64,000 nt of DNA, taken from contig OZ244595.1 of NCBI GenBank assembly GCA_965218235.1, forward strand, positions 1,736,001 to 1,800,000. The letters are read 5' to 3'. The notes under the pieces were generated by a model. That model saw only the letters and a list, made by a program, of their open reading frames with translations, had not been told where the DNA came from and did not search any database. The position numbers were made by a program, and so were the translations under genes. Within the stretch, counting starts at the first letter, position 1. Every line of letters starts with the position of its first letter. This document shows, piece by piece, positions 25,684 through 34,184 of this stretch. Source of the DNA: CADCWK01 sp965218235. Its GTDB lineage: Bacteria > Chloroflexota > Chloroflexia > Thermomicrobiales > UBA6265.

Positions 25684-26325
25684 GTGGCGGAGACGGTCGC
25701 GGGCACCGAAGGAGCACGAATCCGGACGGGAGAGCGGATCGAGCTGCGGCGGCACGTTTCCGCCAACCTGGCCAGCTTCCAGCGCTGGTACGCCGACGCG
25801 GACATCGCCGGGATGCTCCGCCACGACCTCAGTCCGCTCAACGCCCAACAGTCACGGAGCTATTTCGAGACGCTCATCCTGCCACTGTCGGCACGGGGCT
25901 TCTGCTGGGCGATCGCCGATCGCAGGGACGGTCGGCTACTCGGAACGACTGCCCTGACCGAGGTGGTATCCCGGACACGGTCGGCGCTGTTCCGGATCGT
26001 GATCGGTGAGCGCGACACCTGGGGACAGGGTTTCGGGACCGAGGCAACCCGCCTGGTCTGCGAGGAAGCGTTCGCCGCGTTGAATCTCCTCCAGATTCGG
26101 CTCGAGGTCTTCGAGCACAATCATCGGGCAATAGCCACCTATGAGCGAGTCGGGTTCCATCGAACTGGGTCACACGTCGAGTTCGTGCGCAACCGGAGCA
26201 TCGATCTCCACATCCGGGAGATGGTGCTCGGGAAGGCGGATTACGACCGGCTTGGCGCGTTCGCGTCCCGGTTCCCGCCCTATCCGACTGGCAATGGAGC
26301 CGCTGATCAGCCCGATCGCCGCTGA
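25684..26325 (+). CDS. GNAT N-acetyltransferase (RimJ/RimL type)
   Basis: The fold is shown by RIELRRHVSANLASFQRWYADADIAGML at the N-terminus, strands AIADRRDGRLLGTTAL and SALFRIVIGERDTWGQGFGTEATRLVC, which contains the acetyl-CoA pyrophosphate loop (Q/R-G-x-G/A pattern), and IRLEVFEHNHRAIATYERVGF, the usual C-terminal motif. These enzymes transfer an acetyl group to amines or protein N-termini. The start is uncertain: ATG 25627 lies in a hairpin loop, ATG 25660 lacks a ribosome site, and GTG 25684 has GAGGG 5 bases upstream and is chosen (213 residues). Substrate unknown. Confidence 0.82.
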   Translation: MAETVAGTEGARIRTGERIELRRHVSANLASFQRWYADADIAGMLRHDLSPLNAQQSRSYFETLILPLSARGFCWAIADRRDGRLLGTTALTEVVSRTRSALFRIVIGERDTWGQGFGTEATRLVCEEAFAALNLLQIRLEVFEHNHRAIATYERVGFHRTGSHVEFVRNRSIDLHIREMVLGKADYDRLGAFASRFPPYPTGNGAADQPDRR

Positions 26326-26378
26326 CGTCCCGAGTGCGCGTTCCCAAACCATCTGACTCAGGTCGAGAGGAGCTGGCC

Positions 26379-27782
26379 GTGAGCCTTGTCCCGTGGCCGA
26401 TCTCGATCCTGGCCGATCGGAGACGGTCCATGCCGCACCTTCGTACGGTCCTCTGTACGGTCCTCGTCCTGCTGATCGCGCTCGTGACCAGAGGGGTCTC
26501 TCAGCAGGCTCAAGCGCAGACGGTGCTGATTCCGGAGCAGACGATGGCCCGGGTGATTCACGCCAGCCCCGACGCGCCGCCCCTCGACGTCTACATCGAC
26601 GATCGGCTCCTGTCCGGCGCGATGTCCTTCGGGAACCTCTCCGGATACCTGCCGATCGAGACCGGTGAGCATGAGCTGCAGGTCGTCCCGGCCGGCGGCG
26701 ATCCGCTACGTCAGGCGCTGTTCACTGTCGAGCTCACGTTCGCGGACGACACGTTTCAGGTGCTCGCGATCCAGAACTACCTCAGCGGGATCACGCTGAG
26801 CGCCTATGAGCAGGACCTCTCCCGGATCGACGGTCAGGGCATCGCGAGAATTCGTCTGATTCACCTGGTCCCCGACGCCAACGGACTTACCATGGCGCTG
26901 CCGAACGGGGACGCCTTGTTCGACAGTGTCGTTCCGATGACGGCGAGCCGATACAAGGACATCCTGGCGGGAAGCCAGTCGATCACGATCCGGCCCGAGC
27001 GACAGGAGATGGTCGCCGAGATCACCCAACCGCTCGCGCTCCTGCCGAACGCGAACTACGACATCGTCGTCATCGGCCAGCTCCGCGACGATTCCATCCG
27101 TGTCCTCCCGCTCGCGGTCGCGACGGCTCAACCGTGTGGACAGTTCCTCGGCATCGGTGGGACCGCATCAGGCTGTCTACGGGTCGTGAATGCGTCTCCC
27201 GATATTCCGGTCATCGATGTCTACGCCGGAGACCTGGACCAACCGGTGGTCTCCGGGCTGACCTTCGGCGTCGTCTCCCCGGTCATCAGTGTCCCGTCTG
27301 GCGATATCGATATCCGGATCGTCCCGGCGGGAGGCATAGCGGACAGTGAACTGGCGACGACCTCGCTCTACCTGGAGAACGGCAACGGTACACTCTTGGT
27401 CGCGTCCGGACCAGCGGACCGGGCAGTCTTCGAGAACTACGACGATTCCGACCAGCCACTTGGAGGCGATCAGGTTCGCGTCTCGGTGGTCCATCAGGCA
27501 AATCACACCGGGATGCTTGATGTCACGGCCAACGGTGAGCCACTGGTCCAGGCGATCCTCGAGAGCGAGGAGAGTGACTCCCGGCTCGTCCCGGCCGGAA
27601 CCTATGTGTTCGCGGCGACAACCAACCCCGACGGAGGACCCGTCACCGAGAGTCAGGCGATCGGGCTCGTCGCCGGAATGTCGTACCAGATCATCGTCGC
27701 CGGCGACGCCGACGAAGGCATCGTCGCGGTGATTCCGGCCGGCCTGCCAGTACCGATCGACACCGGGATCCCGGCCCCATAA
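26379..27782 (+). CDS. Secreted DUF4397 repeat protein 1
   Basis: This 467-residue exported protein has a signal peptide (TVLCTVLVLLIALV, cleavage near QAQAQ) and four related beta-rich repeats of the DUF4397 type, beginning ARVIHASPDAPPLDVY, RIRLIHLVPDANGL, LRVVNASPDIPVIDVY and VRVSVVHQANHTGML. Repeat 3 is preceded by CGQFLGIGGTASGC, a cysteine-bounded motif shared with the two following genes. DUF4397 domains occur in cell-surface proteins of unknown role. GTG 26379 follows GAGGAG by 6 bases; ATG 26430 is an alternative that would shorten the n-region. It heads a run of three same-strand paralogues. Confidence 0.8.
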   Translation: MSLVPWPISILADRRRSMPHLRTVLCTVLVLLIALVTRGVSQQAQAQTVLIPEQTMARVIHASPDAPPLDVYIDDRLLSGAMSFGNLSGYLPIETGEHELQVVPAGGDPLRQALFTVELTFADDTFQVLAIQNYLSGITLSAYEQDLSRIDGQGIARIRLIHLVPDANGLTMALPNGDALFDSVVPMTASRYKDILAGSQSITIRPERQEMVAEITQPLALLPNANYDIVVIGQLRDDSIRVLPLAVATAQPCGQFLGIGGTASGCLRVVNASPDIPVIDVYAGDLDQPVVSGLTFGVVSPVISVPSGDIDIRIVPAGGIADSELATTSLYLENGNGTLLVASGPADRAVFENYDDSDQPLGGDQVRVSVVHQANHTGMLDVTANGEPLVQAILESEESDSRLVPAGTYVFAATTNPDGGPVTESQAIGLVAGMSYQIIVAGDADEGIVAVIPAGLPVPIDTGIPAP

Positions 27783-27914
27783 GCACCGCGGATCATGTTC
27801 GGAGCTCAGCCAGGCGAGTATCGTCTCGCCCCGATCGTGGAGACCAATCCGGGTATGCTCCGCTGGATGGCAAACTCTTGCCGTATGGAATCGCCATCCC
27901 GGAGGATCAGGACC

Positions 27915-28742
27915 ATGCGATCAGGAACACCGTTCAATCGGTACCGTTCAACGTTGAGCCTCGCTCTGATGACTCTGCTGCTCGCGATCTTGCTCATGCC
28001 TCGGATTGGCATGGCGGCGCAGGAAACGACCCCGCCCCCGGCCGGGACGCCAGCACCGGCGCGGTCATGCGGCGAGCGTCTCGGTATCGGTGATCCCAGC
28101 GTTGCCTGCCTGACCTTCATTCACGGCTCCAGCGACGCTGGCCCGGTTGACATCAGCATCGACGGCGCCGTGGTGTTCAGTGGCGTCGCGTTCGGGTCCA
28201 GTACCGGCTTCGTCGCGCTGCCGGCCGGTGCTTACGATGTCGTCGTCACCAGGTCTAGCCAGCCCGACGCCATCCTGATCGACCGTCCGGATCAGCAACT
28301 CAGCCAAGGGCAGGGAGTCGAGGTCGCGATCGTCGGTTTCCGCGAGAGCTCGACGCTCACTGCGCTGACCCTTCCGATCGACCCGGCGACCCCGGTGCCG
28401 GGCACGGCATCGCTTCGCGTGGTCCAGGCGATCCCGGATGCGCCGCCACTCGACATCGGTCTCTCGGCGGGTGAGACGCTCATTCCTGACCTTGCCCCGC
28501 TGACGGCGTCCGGGTATCTGACGATTCCAGCCACGGCCGCCTCGATCGACGTCCGCGCCGCCGGCTCGCCCGATGTGCTCTTTCCCGTCCCGGATTTTAC
28601 TGGCATCGACAGCGCGACGCTGACCGTCTATGCGCTCGGCAGCGTCACCAATCCGACCGGGATCGTCTTGCTGACGGTCCTCGTGCCCGTCGGCGAGAGC
28701 CAGTCGCCGGGAACGCTGGTCATGGCGACGCCCGCCGCGTGA
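27915..28742 (+). CDS. Secreted DUF4397 protein 2
   Basis: This 275-residue exported paralogue begins with a signal peptide (LALMTLLLAILLMP, cleavage near GMAAQ). A Pro/Thr/Ala linker follows, then the motif CGERLGIGDPSVAC and two DUF4397-like repeats (CLTFIHGSSDAGPVDISIDG and LRVVQAIPDAPPLDIGLSAG). ATG 27915 is supported by GGAGGATCAGG just upstream; the frame is open to 27795. It lies 132 bases after DUF4397 protein 1 and 63 bases before DUF4397 protein 3. The spacing is compatible with one transcript. Role unknown. Confidence 0.78.
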   Translation: MRSGTPFNRYRSTLSLALMTLLLAILLMPRIGMAAQETTPPPAGTPAPARSCGERLGIGDPSVACLTFIHGSSDAGPVDISIDGAVVFSGVAFGSSTGFVALPAGAYDVVVTRSSQPDAILIDRPDQQLSQGQGVEVAIVGFRESSTLTALTLPIDPATPVPGTASLRVVQAIPDAPPLDIGLSAGETLIPDLAPLTASGYLTIPATAASIDVRAAGSPDVLFPVPDFTGIDSATLTVYALGSVTNPTGIVLLTVLVPVGESQSPGTLVMATPAA

Positions 28743-28805
28743 CTTGGTACCGATCGAGTCCGAGCTAAGAGGGATGATGGCCGAATCACCAGGAGTATCG
28801 CGATC

Positions 28806-29624
28806 ATGCTTCGATCCATGGGGACGCGACAGGAGAAGACTCAGCGGGCAGGACTCGCCCTGGCCCTAACGGCGCTTCTCGTCACGGCGACGTTCGTCGA
28901 CTCTGATCATACTCACGCCGGACAGCCGACCGGAGCGACGCCGGCGGGCACCCCGATCGCCACGCCGGGGAGCGATGCCGACACCCCGTGCTCGGTCATC
29001 CTCGGGATCGGCGACGAGGGCGACGCCTGCGCCGCGTTCGTCAACGCTGTGCTCGTCGGCGATGCGGTTGACTTCTCCGTTTCCGACGCACCCGACGCAA
29101 CGGCAATCGGGGTCGAGGCGGGTGAGTACGTCGATTTCGTCTCCGTTCCGGCTGGCGACTCAACCTTCGACGTCACGGACACCGCCGGGACCGAGGTCGT
29201 CATCACTGAGGCGGCCCTCGATCTCGATGCTGACGTCGCCTATGTCATCGTCCTCGAGCAGGGGTACGACGAGAGCAGGCCCGCCCTCACCGCCGTCCCG
29301 CTCGACCTCGCGCCATTGAGCGCGGACAGGGCCAGGATCGCCGTCCACCATGCGGTGAGCGACGCGGACCAGCTGTCGTTCCTCGGCCTCGACGCCCCAT
29401 CCGGCGCGGCGATCCCGCCGGGCGAGACGACCGACCCGATCGACCTGGCCAGCGGCGAGTACGGGATCGACGTCGTACCAGGGAACGCGCCGGACCAGAT
29501 CCTGGTGACCCTCGACGTCCAGCTCGAAGCCGAGCTCAGCTATCTCCTCATCATCGGCGGCTCGACCGGCGATCAGACGGTCACGGTGATCTACGCAGCC
29601 GCGCCGGTTGCGACACGGCCCTGA
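28806..29624 (+). CDS. Secreted DUF4397-like protein 3
   Basis: This 272-residue exported protein has a signal peptide (LALALTALLVTATFV) and a Thr/Pro/Gly linker. It carries the cysteine motif CSVILGIGDEGDAC and two divergent repeats (AAFVNAVLVGDAVDFSVSD and ARIAVHHAVSDADQLSFLG). It is more acidic than its two upstream paralogues and has lost much of the SPDAPPLDVY consensus, so its DUF4397 membership rests on layout and the shared motif. It is followed by an exceptionally long inverted repeat. Confidence 0.7.
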   Translation: MLRSMGTRQEKTQRAGLALALTALLVTATFVDSDHTHAGQPTGATPAGTPIATPGSDADTPCSVILGIGDEGDACAAFVNAVLVGDAVDFSVSDAPDATAIGVEAGEYVDFVSVPAGDSTFDVTDTAGTEVVITEAALDLDADVAYVIVLEQGYDESRPALTAVPLDLAPLSADRARIAVHHAVSDADQLSFLGLDAPSGAAIPPGETTDPIDLASGEYGIDVVPGNAPDQILVTLDVQLEAELSYLLIIGGSTGDQTVTVIYAAAPVATRP

Positions 29625-29725
29625 TGGAGAGGCGGGCGGAGGAGCTGCGGTGGACACGCGAAAATAGCCCACGAGACGACGGTCCAGAGATGCCCTCGAT
29701 TGGACTGTACTGAGTATCAGGTAGT

Positions 29726-29797
29726 GAATCAGACCGTAAACGGAACAGGGCCCTCGCTGGATCCAGCGGGCACCCTGTTCCGTTTACGGTCTGATTC
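29726..29797. repeat. 72-base near-perfect inverted repeat between convergent genes
   Basis: The outer arms, 29726-29750 and 29773-29797, are exactly complementary over 25 bases. Inside them, after a 4-base internal loop, lies the palindrome CGCTGGATCCAGCG (29755-29768). The right end is 4 bases from the stop codon of the minus-strand cupin gene. Position suggests a bidirectional terminator. The arm length and perfection are well beyond a usual terminator, so a small mobile or recombination-associated repeat is also possible. Confidence 0.7.
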
Positions 29798-29801
29798 GGT
29801 G

Positions 29802-31151
29802 TCAGACAGCCTGAAGGAGATCAGCGGACACCCAGCCGCTAATGGACGAATCGTCGAGCGACTGGACCGGCACCCAGGTGATGCCATCGGCGTCGACCGG
29901 CTCGCCGATCACGACGAACTGGGAACCGGCCGCCTCGACCGCAAGCACGACTTCAGCGTCGGCGGCTGGATCGGACCGGATGTTGACCCCGACGTCGGTG
30001 GTCGCGACCGTGGCGCCGATCGAGAAGTTCACGATCGCGCCGGTTCCGGCAGCCGAGGTGGGTTCGACCGCCGTCTCCGTCGGAGCATCGGTCGGTTCGG
30101 TTGGCGTTGCCGTCGCCGCGGCGCGTGGCGAGCGGCTGGTCGCGGGCAGGGGCGTCACGTTCGGGTCGGTCGTAACGGCGGGAACCGTGACGATGCTGAT
30201 CGATCCGGCCCCCGAAACGGCCGGCGTTCCCTCGACGCCGGTCGAGGCACCAGAGTCGACCGACTCCCCGCCCGTCAGCGTCATCCGCGTGAATCGGACC
30301 TCGCCGTCCGGCACGCTGATATCGCCATGCCCTTCCGGGAAGAACAGCCCGTCGCCCGAGACGAGCGTATAGGCCGAACCAGGTCCGGAATCGCGTTGAG
30401 GTCCTGGCGAGACGGTGCGCGAGACCTGAACCCGCCCGGAGTCGGTCGTGATTTCTAGCCCGTTGGTGGTATTCGATAGCATCGTCACGTCCGGCGACGC
30501 CGCAAGGGGCTGGTCCGGCGTGATGGTCACGTCGTCGATCGTAAACCGCCCCGGACTGGCCGGTAGCGCCGTCGCCACGCCATCGCCGAGGATCTGGTTG
30601 GTCACGCCATCATAGGCATTGGCGGCCGGCTCGCCGTCCGCATAGGTGATGCCCGGCGGGCGTTGGTGACCGGCCGGCAGCATGATCGTCGAGAGCAGGG
30701 TGACGGGCTCGGTGCCGTCGTTGCGGAAGGCGTAGAACGTATCGACCGGGAGGACGATGACGTCACCCGCCGCCAGCGAGACGTCCTCTCCAGCGGTGAC
30801 GGCCGCCGGCGCCGCTCCCCCGAGGGTGACAGACGCGAGGTTGCCCTCGTCCCGCACGACCACCGTCAGCGTACCGGACGCGACCCGATCGATCTTGGGA
30901 CCAGGGTGGCTTCGCATCGGGATCGAGGAGCCGGGCTGCAACGTGATGCCAATCAGCCGGACGAAGGATGGCGCGAGCGGCATCGGATCGATGACGACAT
31001 CGACCTGAGGCGTCGTTGCCGTCGATGCCCCATCCTGGGCGGATGACCCGGCAGGCCGAAGTGAGGCGCCTGCCACGAGTGCCGCAAGGAGGACGACGAC
31101 CATCACCATTCGTACCAGTTGAGTGGAACCGAGAATCAGCGGGCGTCGCAT
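29802..31151 (-). CDS. Secreted cupin protein with C-terminal SH3b domain
   Basis: This 449-residue exported protein has a signal peptide (MVMVVVLLAALVAGASL), then a cupin-like barrel (GITLQPGSSIPMRSHPGPKIDRVASGTLTV..., AGDVIVLPVDTFYAFRNDG). A second cupin-like segment follows around residues 215-310, where LVSGDGLFFPEGHGDI is visible. After a Thr/Pro-rich linker comes a bacterial SH3 (SH3b) domain: VGVNIRSDPAADAEVVLAVEAAGSQF... ISGWVSADLL. SH3b domains commonly bind peptidoglycan or other surface polymers, so a cell-wall-attached protein is likely. ATG 31151 has AAGGGAAA upstream; the frame is open to 31232. Confidence 0.75.
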   Translation of the reverse strand: MRRPLILGSTQLVRMVMVVVLLAALVAGASLRPAGSSAQDGASTATTPQVDVVIDPMPLAPSFVRLIGITLQPGSSIPMRSHPGPKIDRVASGTLTVVVRDEGNLASVTLGGAAPAAVTAGEDVSLAAGDVIVLPVDTFYAFRNDGTEPVTLLSTIMLPAGHQRPPGITYADGEPAANAYDGVTNQILGDGVATALPASPGRFTIDDVTITPDQPLAASPDVTMLSNTTNGLEITTDSGRVQVSRTVSPGPQRDSGPGSAYTLVSGDGLFFPEGHGDISVPDGEVRFTRMTLTGGESVDSGASTGVEGTPAVSGAGSISIVTVPAVTTDPNVTPLPATSRSPRAAATATPTEPTDAPTETAVEPTSAAGTGAIVNFSIGATVATTDVGVNIRSDPAADAEVVLAVEAAGSQFVVIGEPVDADGITWVPVQSLDDSSISGWVSADLLQAV

Positions 31152-31573
31152 GCATTTCCCTTCAGCTGGCCGGCACGACCGGCTATATGTCATCGTTCGT
31201 AATCGATCCCACGCATCGTGGTGTGGGGTCACCGACGCTTCTTCAAACAGGATAGCGCCGATCGCGACTTCGGCGCGGATCAGCGTTCAACAGCCCGACC
31301 ATGGATGATGGTCCAACCGTCCCGGACGTATCTTGGCCCAGACCTCAAAACGGTGCAATGTGAGACTCGGCCTGAACGGCAGATTCGATCCCAGCGGATC
31401 ACCGGCGACACAATGCTTGTCTGTGCAGGCTTCGCTCCTGGTTCCCGACGAGGCGATGTCCCGTCGCCTACGCCTGGATCGTCGAGCAGGGCCGATCATC
31501 ATCGATGCCGTATCATTCGCCTGGTGCGGGTCCGTCTCGGGTCCCCGTCCCGCGGGCATCCCTGTCCTGCTTC
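31152..31573. other. Intergenic region without recognisable gene
   Basis: This is the divergent space between the cupin gene and tRNA-Lys. I see no conserved frame, no strong inverted repeat and no confident promoter, although a TATCAT hexamer lies at 31511-31516. Confidence 0.4.
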
Positions 31574-31645
31574 GACCCTCTAGCTCAATGGCAGAGCACC
31601 GGACTTTTAATCCGTGGGTTCTGGGTTCGAGTCCCAGGGGGGTCA
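31574..31645 (+). tRNA. tRNA-Lys (anticodon TTT)
   Basis: The cloverleaf is complete. The acceptor stem pairs GACCCTC with GGGGGTC, the D arm is GCTC/GAGC with a short 7-base loop, and the anticodon loop is CTTTTAA with TTT at 31606-31608. The T arm is CTGGG/CCCAG with TTCGAGT. The first anticodon-stem pair (position 27-43) is a C-T mismatch. CCA is not encoded. Confidence 0.92.
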
Positions 31646-31975
31646 CCCATTAGCTCATGCCATGCACCCTCGACGGATCGCCGGTCACGACCCGTCCCCG
31701 GGTCGCCACGTCTCCGAACGATGAGACGCAGAGTCCGCCGCTCCGACGCGGATCGTCCCGCCTGGAAATCCATTCGCCTCTTGGGAGATTCGTTCGCTTC
31801 GGGAGCCCAGCCGCTTCCGATCCTGTGCGAAACTTCCGCCAGCGTCGATCGTTCACTGACGGGTTTTGGCATCGGACGCAGACGCGCCGAAACCGGCGGT
31901 CATGGACACGCCACGCCGGAGTTGCCGCGACGCATCGCGGCTCGTCCGCTGACCCCCTGAAAGGCGCCTTGCAAC
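31646..31975. other. Region without recognisable gene after tRNA-Lys
   Basis: Open frames here are short and lack family motifs or ribosome sites. No inverted repeats or attachment-site duplications of the tRNA 3' end were found. Confidence 0.35.
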
Positions 31976-32524
31976 TTGGTTGACCTCAACTCCTCGGGCC
32001 GCTCCCTCGTCGTTCCGGTCGTGATCGATACGGAACTCGGGTCGATCGCGCTGGACATCTTCGCCGGCGCCGCGCCGATCACGGCGGCGAACTTCCTCGG
32101 GTACGTCGACGCCGGCTTCTACGACGGCGGGGTATTCCATCGCGTCGTCCGGCTCGACAACCAGCCCGACTCCGAGGTCCTGATCGAGGTCGTCCAGGGC
32201 GGCCGCGGTCCGGACGAACCGCGCGACGGGCTCAACCCGATCAAACTCGAGCGCACGACCCTGACCGGGCTCCACCACCACGACGGCTCGATCTCGATGG
32301 CTCGCTTCCTGCCCGACTCAGCGCTCTCGGACTTCTTCATCTGCCTTGGTCCGCAACCTGAGCTCGACTTTGGCGGCCGCCGCAACCCGGACGGGCAGGG
32401 CTTTGCCGCCTTCGGCGAAGTGACCGCCGGTATGGAGATCGTCCACGCGATCCATAACGCGCCCTTCGCGGCCCAGCGCCTCGCGCCGCCGATCCGGATC
32501 GACCACATCCACCGCGTCGACTGA
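31976..32524 (+). CDS. Cyclophilin-type peptidyl-prolyl cis-trans isomerase
   Basis: This 182-residue single-domain cyclophilin lacks a signal peptide, so it should be cytoplasmic. It keeps VIDTELGSIALDIF and APITAANFLGYVDAGFYDGGVFHRVV, which includes the catalytic FHR. It also has SISMAR, DFFICLG and GFAAFGEVTAGMEIVHAI. The stretch normally reading IQGGDPTGTG is altered to VVQGGRGPDEP. The usual SSQFFI reads LSDFFI, so activity may be modified. The start is a TTG at 31976 with AAAGGCG about 11 bases upstream. Confidence 0.85.
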   Translation: MVDLNSSGRSLVVPVVIDTELGSIALDIFAGAAPITAANFLGYVDAGFYDGGVFHRVVRLDNQPDSEVLIEVVQGGRGPDEPRDGLNPIKLERTTLTGLHHHDGSISMARFLPDSALSDFFICLGPQPELDFGGRRNPDGQGFAAFGEVTAGMEIVHAIHNAPFAAQRLAPPIRIDHIHRVD

Positions 32525-32597
32525 CCGGTCTTCCCGCCGCCACTCCAGCGACAAGGACGAGCGACCGCCCCGGTCCGGAGTGGTCACCCCCCTCGCG

Positions 32598-33809
32598 TCA
32601 GTCAGCGTCCACCTCGGTTGCGGCGTAGGGCCGTGGGATCGATTCCAAGAGCAGGCGCGTATAATCGTCGGCCGGCTTCCGGATCACGTCCCGTACGGCC
32701 CCCCGCTCCACGACCCGACCCTCGTTGAGGACCAGCATGTCATCGGCGATCAGGCGCGCACTCAGCAGGTCGTGGGTGATGTAGAGCATCGCGATGTGCC
32801 GGTCTCGCACGATCCCGTCGAGGAGCTGGAGCAGCTCGGCCCGGATCGAGACGTCGAGCATCGAGATCGGCTCGTCGGCGACGAGGATCTTCGGCTCCGG
32901 CGCCAGCGCCCGCGCGATGACGACCCGCTGCCGCTGCCCACCGGACATCTGGTGGGGCAGCATCTCCGCGTAGCGCTCGACCGGCGTCAGGCCGACTGAC
33001 TCCAGCAGTTCGAGGATGCGCGTCCGTTGCGCCTTGCCGCGCAGTCCGAGGTAGTTCCGCAGCGGCCGGCCGAGGACGTAGGCGACTGGCAGGGCCGGAT
33101 TGAGCGATGAGAACGGGTCCTGGAAGACCATCTGGATGTTCCGCCGGTAATCCTTCAGTGCCCGGCCCCGGAGCGTGTCGACACGGACCTCGCCGAACGC
33201 GATCGTCCCACTGGTCGGCCGCTCGATCCCGGTAATCATCTTCGCGATCGTGCTCTTGCGGCTGCCGCTCTGCCCGACCAGCGCCGTGACGCGGCCGGGG
33301 CTGAGCAAAAGGAAGACATCGTCGACCGCGGTCATCGAGACCTTCCTGAAGCGTCTGTTTCGGCTGAACATTTTGCTGACATTGCTGACCGTCAGCAACT
33401 CTTCGCCGGCGACCAGGCTCTCCTGCGTCCGGGGCATGAACACCGTCCCGGCCCGCTCCTCCTGCCCAATGCCGACGTCGACCGGCTGCTCGTCGTTGCC
33501 GTCGGCGCGCATCATCGCGACGTGGCAGGCGACCCGGCCGTCCCCCATCGGGAGCAGCGCCGGCGGTTCACGGTGGCAGATGTCGATCGCATCCACGCAG
33601 CGGGGCGCGAACAGGCAGCCCGGCGGCCGCCGCGTCAGGTCCGGCGGCCGACCGGGGATGAAGGTGATCCGGACATCCTCGTCGCGCGGGTCGGCGTACG
33701 AGCCGAGCAGGCCACGAAAGGGCGTGATGCTCCCGATCGACCTTCCCGTCGGGCCGGCGCGCATCCGCTGGGCGACGACCGAGATCACCGGCCACGGCGC
33801 TGACGACAT
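32598..33809 (-). CDS. Decayed dipeptide/oligopeptide ABC ATPase: DppD C-terminal remnant joined to DppF with broken Walker A
   Basis: The last 280 residues form a DppF/OppF-type ATPase: signature LPHQMSGGQRQRV, Walker B ILVADEP, the switch His in YITHDLL. Walker A reads GQSGSRKS instead of GxSGSGKS: a GGC-to-CGC change at 33258-33260 replaces the conserved Gly before the Lys with Arg. DEPTSMLD has become DEPISMLD. In the same frame the first ~100 residues are the tail of a DppD-type subunit (FRGLLGSYADPRDE, RPPGCLFAPRCVDAIDIC, VACHVA), whose ATPase core is missing. No permease or binding protein adjoins. An internal ATG at 33437 could start a free DppF. This is best read as a decaying fusion, and translation is uncertain. 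Confidence 0.75.
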   Translation of the reverse strand: MSSAPWPVISVVAQRMRAGPTGRSIGSITPFRGLLGSYADPRDEDVRITFIPGRPPDLTRRPPGCLFAPRCVDAIDICHREPPALLPMGDGRVACHVAMMRADGNDEQPVDVGIGQEERAGTVFMPRTQESLVAGEELLTVSNVSKMFSRNRRFRKVSMTAVDDVFLLLSPGRVTALVGQSGSRKSTIAKMITGIERPTSGTIAFGEVRVDTLRGRALKDYRRNIQMVFQDPFSSLNPALPVAYVLGRPLRNYLGLRGKAQRTRILELLESVGLTPVERYAEMLPHQMSGGQRQRVVIARALAPEPKILVADEPISMLDVSIRAELLQLLDGIVRDRHIAMLYITHDLLSARLIADDMLVLNEGRVVERGAVRDVIRKPADDYTRLLLESIPRPYAATEVDAD

Positions 33810-34184
33810 CTCCTTCCGGCGCCTGCAGGACGCAGACGTCGTCGTCCTCGAATCCGACCGCCAGGTATTGGTCGGCGATGGCTATCGCTTCGAGCAAGAG
33901 GTCGGACGGACAACCATCAAATCGACACGACCGCGGTGCCTGGCAGCCCCGTTCGAGGAGTTCACCGCGCGATTCGATCCGGCATGAGGGAGCGGATCGA
34001 CGGATGCCGCTGTTCCCAAAACGGGTTCCTGCCATGGCTGACATTGACGGGGCCGTGAGTGGCCATCTGGCCGGTGGACGCGTGCGTTCGATCCTCCGTC
34101 AGAATTCAGGACCAAAGTATGATTTTACCCGTGCGCAGACATCGATAAACTCGTTGAAAAAGCAACACGTTTCGCGATGACGCC
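33810..34184. other. Region upstream of the decayed ABC gene and tyrosinase
   Basis: No intact gene is recognised. Frames on both strands lack family motifs. It may hold degraded remains of the missing DppD part, but I could not identify a convincing DppD segment. Confidence 0.3.

Noticed and set aside
31287..31646. Minus-strand frame across tRNA-Lys giving LGLEPRTHGLKVRCS-type sequence
   Set aside because: This peptide is the well-known antisense translation of a tRNA gene, not a protein.
32540..32583. CCACTCC/GGAGTGG inverted repeat between cyclophilin and the decayed ABC gene
   Set aside because: A 7-bp stem with a 30-base loop is too weak to call a terminator with confidence.
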